The notes under the pieces: generated by a model
What the model was told of the DNA's origin: nothing
What the model saw: only the letters and a program-made list of their open reading frames with translations
Database searches by the model: none
Source: a virus
IMG/VR virus record: IMGVR_UViG_3300034356_002967
Span: 1 to 34,090 of that record
DNA: 34,090 nt
Strand: one strand, 5' to 3'
Part shown: one piece after another, positions 8,440 to 15,377 of the stretch
Position numbering within the stretch: the first letter of the stretch is position 1
Layout: every line of letters begins with the position of its first letter
Position numbers and translations under genes: made by a program

Positions 8440-9351
8440 TTATATTGTGTTGCGGACAACTCTAAATCCTATGGCAGTATTCGTAACATTGGGACCGCCA
8501 GCCGTACGTACTGCAACACGACTGTAATTAGGACCATCATTAGACGTCCAACCACCGCCACGTAATACACGAATTGTACCTGAAGTAGGTCCACGTGGAT
8601 TGGTCTGACTGCCTGTCGCGTATGCCCCAATCCAATCCCAACACCACTCCGATACATTTCCTGCCATGTCATACAAGCCGTAGCCATTGGCGGCAAAAGC
8701 CCCCACGGGCGAAGTGTAAGGTATCGATCCTGTCGCATAGGTCGGATGGAAATTGTTCACCGAGCCGCTGGAGTCGTAGCTGTAGCCACTAGCTGCGCGG
8801 TAATTCGCTTGGCTGTGGCTGATCGTGTCGCCCCAAGGAAAACGCTTACCACTCAAGCCTCCACGCGCCGCCTTTTCCCACTCCGCCTCCGTCGGCAGGC
8901 GGTAGCCATTGGCGGACCAGTTAACCTGCGCATTGGTCACATCTACATTTCCCGTTTTGTAGATCGTCGTCTGCGCGTCGTTGGTATAATACACGGGCGT
9001 GAGCCCCTCCTTCTCGCTACGGGCATTGCACCATTTCACCATCTGGTACCAAGCAATCGACTGCACAGGATGGTTGTTGGCCTTGCCGCTGCCTGCAGCG
9101 AGATCTGTGTAACCATTGTTCAAGCCCCAAGTGCGCACCTCGTCCCACTCGGCTTTTGTGACTTCATACTTGCCCATATAAAAGGCATCCAAGGTCACGA
9201 CTCGAATAGGAGAAGTGGAGATGTCTGTGTCGGCTGTCATACTATTACCCATAGTGAAGGCTCCTTGTGGAATGAAAGCCCACACATTTGCTCCTCCATT
9301 ACCTCCGTTATTACGTCGACGCCGCTTTCTTTTAATTGCAGAAAATAACAT
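8440..9351 (-). CDS. FGE/sulfatase-modifying-factor fold protein in the fibre cassette (probable adhesin)
   Basis: 303 residues. After a short basic, Gly-rich leader (KRKRRRR at 7-13), the whole protein matches the formylglycine-generating-enzyme/SUMF1 family: FTMGN (~32-36), EVTKAEWDEV, HPVQSIAWYQMVKWCN, YRLPTEAEWEKAARGG, FPWGD, GLYDMAGNVSEWCWDW, RVLRGGGW, and a C-terminal IGFRVVR. The C-terminal stretch where true FGEs carry two catalytic Cys has none, so formylglycine formation is unlikely. Phages often use this C-type-lectin-like fold as a binding domain. It starts 1 base after the fibre A stop and lacks the fibre docking module, so it may cap fibre A. It is clearly richer in GC than its neighbours (39/60 in 8881-8940 against 25/60 in 7561-7620), which suggests transfer from a bacterial gene. 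Confidence 0.88.
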   Translation of the reverse strand: MLFSAIKRKRRRRNNGGNGGANVWAFIPQGAFTMGNSMTADTDISTSPIRVVTLDAFYMGKYEVTKAEWDEVRTWGLNNGYTDLAAGSGKANNHPVQSIAWYQMVKWCNARSEKEGLTPVYYTNDAQTTIYKTGNVDVTNAQVNWSANGYRLPTEAEWEKAARGGLSGKRFPWGDTISHSQANYRAASGYSYDSSGSVNNFHPTYATGSIPYTSPVGAFAANGYGLYDMAGNVSEWCWDWIGAYATGSQTNPRGPTSGTIRVLRGGGWTSNDGPNYSRVAVRTAGGPNVTNTAIGFRVVRNTI

Positions 9352-9352
9352 A

Positions 9353-10387
9353 TCAAATAAAGTCCCAAGTATTGCTGCTTATATTTTTAATCGCACACAC
9401 ATCACCAGCAAGTACAGTTGCGGCATCATTATTATTAACTGTAACACCATTTGCTGCAGTTAGCGTCAATGAACCTGCTCCAGTGTTGCGTCTAAATGTA
9501 ATTGTAGTTCCAATAGGCGCTGATGATAAAACTGGTAATGTAATAGTTATAGCACTCGCATTTGAAAGACGCACATATTTATTATAATGAGTGCTGCTAA
9601 GAGTCAGCGTAGATGTGGATATTTCTAATATGTTGTTATAACTATTAATTATTTCAGATTGCACAAAGGCTGTCGTAGCAATTTGTGTGGTATTTGTGCC
9701 AACGCTCGCCGTCGTTGATAGCGGAGTCCCTGTAAAGGTAGGACTGCTAAACATCGTGCCCTTGCTTTCATTTGTGACAGCGCCCAGTCCTACCATAGTT
9801 GCTGTAATACCAGCTACAGTTCCAGTAAATGTTGGACTTGCGAGGTTCGCCTTTAAGTTTAATGCTGTTTGTGTTGCAGTTGAAACGGGTTTGCTTGCAT
9901 CACTTGTATTGTCAACATTGCTGAGCCCAACCATAGTGGCGGTAATACCAGACACCGTTCCAGTGAATGTAGGAGACTCACGGGGCGCTTTAGAGTTTAA
10001 CTGTGTTTGAACGCTAGACGTTATTCCACTGAGGTAACCTATTTCTGTACTAGTTAGACCACCAAAAGTAAAACCATCAAGTTGAGATTGTATATTATCT
10101 CTCAATCCTGACAAAAAGCTTATTTCAGTACCAGTCACACTGCCAATAGTCGTAGTGGCTGGCAGTGTGACATCGCCAGTAAATGTGGGGTTTGTTTGAA
10201 TCTTGGCACTGCTCAATGCACCATCACTAAGTCCGTCAAACAACGAATCTGCAAGATCACCTATAGATATAATTGCATTACTGCCATTTTCTGACATAAG
10301 TGGGTTAGAGGCGTCAATAATTGGTATTGAATCATTTGCTGCCGCCGCAGTTACAACTTCTAATTGTGAAAATTTAATATCTGGCAT
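9353..10387 (-). CDS. Tail fibre A, repeat-containing
   Basis: 344 residues. The N-terminus (DIKFSQLEVV, DSIPIIDASN, then NAIISIGDLADSL) is a divergent version of the docking module in fibres B and C. Residues ~70-210 contain the shaft repeats (NPTFTGDVTLPATTTIGSV, TEIGYLSGITSSVQTQL, SPTFTGTVSGITATMVGL, ATQTALNLKANLASP). Then comes a TTQIATTAFVQSEI segment, common in phage fibres. The C-terminus is a beta-rich module (TITLPVLSSAPIGTTITFRR, SLTLTAANGVTVNN, ending SSNTWDFI) known from many fibres. It has no lectin-like tip of its own; the FGE-fold protein encoded directly downstream may supply it. A consensus late promoter precedes it. Confidence 0.75.
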   Translation of the reverse strand: MPDIKFSQLEVVTAAAANDSIPIIDASNPLMSENGSNAIISIGDLADSLFDGLSDGALSSAKIQTNPTFTGDVTLPATTTIGSVTGTEISFLSGLRDNIQSQLDGFTFGGLTSTEIGYLSGITSSVQTQLNSKAPRESPTFTGTVSGITATMVGLSNVDNTSDASKPVSTATQTALNLKANLASPTFTGTVAGITATMVGLGAVTNESKGTMFSSPTFTGTPLSTTASVGTNTTQIATTAFVQSEIINSYNNILEISTSTLTLSSTHYNKYVRLSNASAITITLPVLSSAPIGTTITFRRNTGAGSLTLTAANGVTVNNNDAATVLAGDVCAIKNISSNTWDFI

Positions 10388-10393
10388 ATCTAT

Positions 10394-10401
10394 TATTTAT
10401 A
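10394..10401 (-). promoter_or_regulatory. T4-type late promoter for fibre A and the FGE-fold gene
   Basis: Perfect TATAAATA on the minus strand, 6 bases before the fibre A ATG, overlapping the stop codon of the gp7-like gene. The FGE-fold gene has no promoter of its own, so it probably shares this one. Confidence 0.75.
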
Positions 10402-13030
10402 CTGTGTAGTTATGAGAGACTGGTGTTCCGCTAGGGGTAGTTGAGGTTGTTGAATCACCCCAAGATATTTGTATTTGAGAAGGAGATGCACTTGTTACAG
10501 AAAGGCTTGACACCGCACTTGTACGTGGCTCAAACGTCCAAATTATGTATGACACAGATATTGCGTCACTTGTAACAAGTATTGGTCCATCAACTGCGCC
10601 TTTTCGTATTGAAACAGTAAATGTTGGTGTACTAGACGCTCCTAAATTTACAGTTGGCACAAGCCTAAAGAAACCAGAATTATGTTTAACAACAAAGCTA
10701 CCACTGAGTGGGGCAATTGCATCACCAGACGTGCTATAGTATAATATGGTGCCGTCTGGTACAAATGCAGTGTTTATATAGAATCTTGCTGACTGTCCTT
10801 CAAATATACTAGATCTATTTGACGAGACCGTTGCGGTTTGCGAGTTTGTTTGTCCTTCAGTTACAAAATTTGCACTTGAGCTTTCAGTTATAAATGTATC
10901 ATCATCTTGACTTTCAAATGGATATCTATATATCAATGCGTCTTTGTCTTCAAGAGTACTATTCATATAGGCTTCCATAGTTATATCAAAAGATTCGACG
11001 ACTGCTTCATCATATTCTGGGTCCGTGTCTTCATATGTTGGGTCAAGTTGAATTAATTCACTATAAAACCATGGATAGTATGAAAGATCGAGTACTTTAA
11101 ATGTTATAAAACTTGATATATTACTAAACAGTCGATCAGCATTTGGTGTGTATGGCGCACTTGCCTGAGCAATAGTCTTGTGTGAAAAGCCAGAGACTAG
11201 TTCGTTTGGATCAAAGAATTTTATCCAACGTTGATAGTCTTCATAGACTGTTTTGTCTCTGTAATTGGCGTTAATTGCAAATATGCGAAGGGCAAGTTGA
11301 ACCATACGTACTAGAGACTCCGGCGCGTTGCGATCTAGCAGTCTTGTAAGTATAATTGTTAGCAGTCTTTCATTACCTGTTAACCAACCTGGTTGACTAC
11401 GAGGGCTATGATAGCCGAGTACTGGAGGATGATATGCATTTAGCCATGAATAACTTTCCTGTGGTTTGCGAACGACATAGTCAATAATATCGTACCATTC
11501 ACTACGAGCAATAAATTCAAAGATTATAGCACTAAATAGTTTTAACCCAGAAGGGTGTACAAACCGCAAATAATCATCACCCCACTCATCATATGGTAAC
11601 TCACTTTTGATTTCATATGAATAATTTTGCCAATAATAACCGTCATGCAACTTATATAGATTAGAAGCAAATGATTTGTTATCAGAATATGTCCATACAT
11701 CTTCATCACTTGGAATTACACTCCATAGAATTGGATCCAGGTCTTCACAGCGATAAATTGTTGGGGTTGGTGCATCTTCTAATGAATGTATAAGGTCACC
11801 AATTTTAGATGTATATTCTGGGCTTGCCGTTACGCTAAATATATGAGCATACTCGACATTTGAAGTGTCAACTGCATATGTTGAGCCGCCCGCTTCTTCT
11901 GTGACAATACCATTGTCTTCAGGAGGCAGTCCTTTTTGAGTTAATATATAGTCTGCCGTGCCCTCTTCAGTCTCTAAACCAAAAACTGAAATGTTTATAC
12001 TATCATCACCAAGAGTAATTATTTTTTCAGTAATTATTTCGTTGTTTGTAATAGACTCATCAACTAAAACTTTACCAGACTCATCAAGTATTTCTTCTGT
12101 GTCTGTAGATGGAACTATAGGAGTTATAGTTAACCTACTATACTCTATATTTTGAGAGTCTATTATACCATCATCTTCGGCAGATTCAAATAAAACCGGA
12201 AATCCATCTTCATAAAGGTTATATTGTTCATTTTCTAATAGATTAGTTGATGATATAAATTTTGTATATTCAATGTTGCGCGCAAAGACGTCCCAAGTTG
12301 CTTCATCTGGCCAAGGCGTGTCATTTGTGCTGTATAACTCAAATTCATCCTTATAGCGATAGACCCAACGATAAACAGGATCTGCTCCTTCAGTGGCAAC
12401 ATTAACTTTTTGTATATATGGCAGATTAAATGACTTTTCTACTCCGCCATAAGTCCAAAGATCTTCTGAAAAAGCACTTAACGTAACAGTATACGGTCCG
12501 GGATTTGAACTTGGAAATGGTCCAATCCTATAGTCAGAAACTACTAATAGTGTATTTTTATTTGGGTTTGTGCGTGATGTACGTAATGATGGTATGTCAA
12601 TTGGGGCCCAACGACCGCTGCCGCCTGACAAGTCAAATAGGTAATTTTTAGGGTAAAATATGCTTACAATTTTGTCAAAGAAAAGTTTGAAAAATGTGTG
12701 TATGCTGTCTTCCGAACCGCGTGTATGATAATATTGTATAATAACGCGATAGAGAGTGACTTTATCAAGCACACGAGAATTTGGAATATTGCGTGCAATT
12801 AGGCTTTGTATTTGGGTTAGATATTTATCGGATACAATATCAATATCTTTTTCGCGAGTAATGGCAGCAATTTCATTTGACGGCAAACCAGTACGATTTA
12901 GGTGCTCATAATAGCGCTCAATAAAATTGATAAGATTGCTCGCAGACTCTTTTAAAGAATCTGGATACAAACTTTCGGTTTGTATTGATTCTATATTACG
13001 CGGGCGCGAATTTGCTATACTTAAAAGCAT
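10397..13030 (-). CDS. gp7-like baseplate wedge protein with C-terminal FN3-like segment
   Basis: 877 residues. It lies directly after gp6, where T4 has gp7 (about 1030 residues). Residues ~30-150 (NFIERYYEHLNRTG, VSDKYLTQIQSLIARNIPNS, YYHTRGSEDSIHTFFKLFF, ending FYPKNYLFDLSGGSG) match a module I know from marine T4-like structural proteins, and it resembles the C-terminal part of T4 gp7. A later segment (ELPYDEWGDDYLRFVHPSGL, ~480) also recalls gp7. Acidic, low-complexity loops fill ~270-430. The last ~40 residues (SSLSVTSASPSQIQISWG) look like the start of a fibronectin type III domain, but the protein ends before the domain is complete. It has no promoter of its own; it starts 2 bases after the gp6 stop. 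The gp7 assignment is inference from position and weak similarity. Confidence 0.6.
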   Translation of the reverse strand: MLLSIANSRPRNIESIQTESLYPDSLKESASNLINFIERYYEHLNRTGLPSNEIAAITREKDIDIVSDKYLTQIQSLIARNIPNSRVLDKVTLYRVIIQYYHTRGSEDSIHTFFKLFFDKIVSIFYPKNYLFDLSGGSGRWAPIDIPSLRTSRTNPNKNTLLVVSDYRIGPFPSSNPGPYTVTLSAFSEDLWTYGGVEKSFNLPYIQKVNVATEGADPVYRWVYRYKDEFELYSTNDTPWPDEATWDVFARNIEYTKFISSTNLLENEQYNLYEDGFPVLFESAEDDGIIDSQNIEYSRLTITPIVPSTDTEEILDESGKVLVDESITNNEIITEKIITLGDDSINISVFGLETEEGTADYILTQKGLPPEDNGIVTEEAGGSTYAVDTSNVEYAHIFSVTASPEYTSKIGDLIHSLEDAPTPTIYRCEDLDPILWSVIPSDEDVWTYSDNKSFASNLYKLHDGYYWQNYSYEIKSELPYDEWGDDYLRFVHPSGLKLFSAIIFEFIARSEWYDIIDYVVRKPQESYSWLNAYHPPVLGYHSPRSQPGWLTGNERLLTIILTRLLDRNAPESLVRMVQLALRIFAINANYRDKTVYEDYQRWIKFFDPNELVSGFSHKTIAQASAPYTPNADRLFSNISSFITFKVLDLSYYPWFYSELIQLDPTYEDTDPEYDEAVVESFDITMEAYMNSTLEDKDALIYRYPFESQDDDTFITESSSANFVTEGQTNSQTATVSSNRSSIFEGQSARFYINTAFVPDGTILYYSTSGDAIAPLSGSFVVKHNSGFFRLVPTVNLGASSTPTFTVSIRKGAVDGPILVTSDAISVSYIIWTFEPRTSAVSSLSVTSASPSQIQISWGDSTTSTTPSGTPVSHNYTV

Positions 13031-13032
13031 AC

Positions 13033-14901
13033 TTAACGGTCTCTACTAAATGTATTATATTGCACTGAACGATTTGAACCACCAACGGCAATTAGGTCAA
13101 CTTCGCCATAAACATTTAGGCGTGTTGTATCAATGCGCATAAGTTGATTGCGTTTAGGCGCAAGGTCATTTGATAGTGGTATTACGTCTATTATCATTGT
13201 GGTGTCAGTGTCAGCGAGTAGCGGTTCTATTTCCATTACTCCTGTACTCAGTGTAAGCGTACCAACATTTTTATTACGAATAATTGGTTTATCATTGGCA
13301 TCATAATAATAGACATACAGCAAGCGTATGTCAGACAGTGTTGGATGTGCTTCCTCACCAATATAATATGTAACTCCATCATAATCCCAACCAGTAGAAT
13401 TTACAATGGCAATATTATCATCAACTGTTAATGATGTGCCAAATTTTATTGTTATTTTTTGTGGTTGCCCGCTAACTAACGTAAAACTTTTAGAGATAAA
13501 CACTCGTATAAGTGAATTTAATATTGCAGGACTTGTTCCATCAACAGTCTTTGATAAAAATGAATGACGAAACACACCATCAAAAGATTCCAAATATTGA
13601 CTATTAAATGCGCCTATACTTTCTTTAACCTTTGTTTCAAGTTGTGTTTTTGTGTGCGTAGTCAGGTTACGGTTATACTTAAAGAGTACATCAAGCACAA
13701 TATCAACATATTCAGGATCAACTATTTCAGGAAATATTGAGAGTACTTTTTTATCACTTAAATATGTCAGCAATCCTTGTTTTTCATTTGGCATTAAAAC
13801 TGATGAAGAATCCGATTTTTTTGCAGATATAAAAACTTTACCATATTGTGGTGGATCATTATCTTCGCCTCCCCACACAGCTACGGATTTTACATTTGTT
13901 AAATAACTATGCACCAATGTTTTGTAGTCATCAGCAGTCACTGCACGATTTTGTGAAACATATTGAAGTGGCGCGTTATATTTTATACTACTAATAGACT
14001 CACGATCTGACCCGCCAACCGCACGTGCAACTGTATTTAAACTAACTCGAGTTAGTTGAGTTGAATCAAAAAAATCAGAGTATGAAAAAATATTTGAAGA
14101 GTTTGCGCCAGTGCCATCAGTAACCAAATATGTTAACTCTAAAACGTTTAAGTTATCTGGTTTTTTGCCAAATATACCATCACCAAATGATATTACATAG
14201 TTGCCATTATAGTTTTCGTATAAGAAATAAATTGGTGTCGTGTCATCAACACTATTAATATCTGTAAATAAAGAATATACTTCGTTAATTTCTGATCGTC
14301 CAGTCTGATATACCGCTACTTTTAACGTGCTTGTATCAATATTTTTATCGTCTATAATATATTCGTTATTACTTTGTGTAGAATTTATTTGAATTCTCTT
14401 TTTAATGAATGTACCTTGATATATGTCAATGTTATTTGCTACCAAGTCTCCACTAGAATTTTTTGTGCAGACAATATCATTTAAATTTGTAAATTTATAG
14501 GTTTGACTTTTTGAAAGGTCTGTTATATTTGATGAAAAAGTTGAACCCACTGGAAAAACATATTCATTTAATAATGTATTTCTTGGCGTTACAGTTACGT
14601 TTATTTGTGCCTTTGCAGAGGCATAACTGCGTGGGGTATATCCAATTAACTTTGCGGCAGACACCACGTTTTGTCGTAACTGTGCAGTATCAATAAAACT
14701 TTCATTGACTGCCATGTGTGCGAGTAATGCATTGTAATGTGTGTTATGTGAGAGCACATCAAGCAACATATTTAATCCAGACCCAGCATAATCCCAGTCT
14801 TTAAATGGACTGTCTCCAGCCTTGAAATATTCTATTAGATTAGCCTTGATTTGATCAAAATCTAATTCTGTAACATTTACTGATTGTGTAGGAATTTCCA
14901 T
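13033..14901 (-). CDS. 6: Baseplate wedge protein gp6 (baseplate J family)
   Basis: 622 residues, close to T4 gp6 (660). Typical gp6 features are an N-terminal LDFDQIKANLIEYFK, then WDYAGSGLNMLLDVLSHNTHYN, MAVNESFIDTAQLR and NVVSAAKLIGYTPRS (~40-95). A central baseplate-J region includes YVISFGDGIFGKKP (~240) and a RAVTADDYKTLVHSY segment (~325). In T4, gp6 dimers form the inner iris of the baseplate and hold the wedges together during sheath contraction. The start overlaps the gp25 stop as TAATG, so the two wedge genes are translationally coupled and share the late promoter before gp25. Confidence 0.93.
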   Translation of the reverse strand: MEIPTQSVNVTELDFDQIKANLIEYFKAGDSPFKDWDYAGSGLNMLLDVLSHNTHYNALLAHMAVNESFIDTAQLRQNVVSAAKLIGYTPRSYASAKAQINVTVTPRNTLLNEYVFPVGSTFSSNITDLSKSQTYKFTNLNDIVCTKNSSGDLVANNIDIYQGTFIKKRIQINSTQSNNEYIIDDKNIDTSTLKVAVYQTGRSEINEVYSLFTDINSVDDTTPIYFLYENYNGNYVISFGDGIFGKKPDNLNVLELTYLVTDGTGANSSNIFSYSDFFDSTQLTRVSLNTVARAVGGSDRESISSIKYNAPLQYVSQNRAVTADDYKTLVHSYLTNVKSVAVWGGEDNDPPQYGKVFISAKKSDSSSVLMPNEKQGLLTYLSDKKVLSIFPEIVDPEYVDIVLDVLFKYNRNLTTHTKTQLETKVKESIGAFNSQYLESFDGVFRHSFLSKTVDGTSPAILNSLIRVFISKSFTLVSGQPQKITIKFGTSLTVDDNIAIVNSTGWDYDGVTYYIGEEAHPTLSDIRLLYVYYYDANDKPIIRNKNVGTLTLSTGVMEIEPLLADTDTTMIIDVIPLSNDLAPKRNQLMRIDTTRLNVYGEVDLIAVGGSNRSVQYNTFSRDR

Positions 14902-15332
14902 TATCGTACTCGTGTTAAATATATTACAATTTCAGCAGTTGAATTGTATGATGCTTGAAAAGTTATGCCCACCCGATATGCATTTTGATCAGACTCGTCC
15001 ACTACAGTCACTTCATAGTCGCTTATACGTGGTTCATAGAGGTCAATCATCTGTTCTATTTTTGCCTTTAGCTCATATTCTGTAAACATGTTTGCATTTT
15101 CAAACAGCAAAGCACGAATGTCCGAAGCAATTTCTGGTTGAAACAGCCGATCATATTGATTTGTTAACAACAAATTTTTTAAACTTTGACGTATTGAATC
15201 AATATCAAGAATTGGACGTATGTCATTATAAATCGGGTGTATGGCAAAACTATTGTCTATATCGGAATATAAATTTTTTCTAGCCACATTCGATGGCCTA
15301 GAATCATTATAGTCCGATAGCGTTTTACTCAT
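14901..15332 (-). CDS. 25: Baseplate wedge protein gp25 (GPW/gp25 family)
   Basis: 143 residues from the ATG at 15332 (SKTLSDYN). I chose this start rather than the upstream ATG at 15374 because a perfect late promoter octamer lies 5 bases before it, and because the length then fits T4 gp25 (132). Family features are LYSDIDNSFAIHP near residue 25, ALLFENANMFTEYELKAKIE (~75-95) and the conserved YEPRI (~100), equivalent to NYEPRI in T4. Gp25 is the small wedge protein at the sheath-baseplate interface and nucleates sheath polymerisation. Overlap with gp6 is by TAATG. Confidence 0.93.
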   Translation of the reverse strand: MSKTLSDYNDSRPSNVARKNLYSDIDNSFAIHPIYNDIRPILDIDSIRQSLKNLLLTNQYDRLFQPEIASDIRALLFENANMFTEYELKAKIEQMIDLYEPRISDYEVTVVDESDQNAYRVGITFQASYNSTAEIVIYLTRVR

Positions 15333-15337
15333 ATTTC

Positions 15338-15345
15338 TATTTATA
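15338..15345 (-). promoter_or_regulatory. T4-type late promoter for gp25-gp6-gp7-like
   Basis: Perfect TATAAATA on the minus strand with exactly 5 bases to the gp25 ATG. It sits between the 730-residue gene and gp25 and probably drives the wedge operon down to 10397. Confidence 0.78.
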
Positions 15346-15377
15346 TAATTTATAATACGCGGTAAATTATACAAACA

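Noticed and set aside
8746-9348. A 200-residue plus-strand frame opposite the FGE-fold gene
   Set aside because: It is an antisense shadow caused by the higher GC content there; the minus-strand frame encodes a full, recognisable FGE fold.
8440-9351. A true formylglycine-generating enzyme
   Set aside because: The C-terminal cysteines needed for catalysis are absent and the context is a fibre cassette without a sulfatase.
7543-10010. Repeated plus-strand frames of about 107 residues opposite fibres A and B
   Set aside because: They are the antisense readings of the fibre shaft repeats, which explains why they resemble each other.
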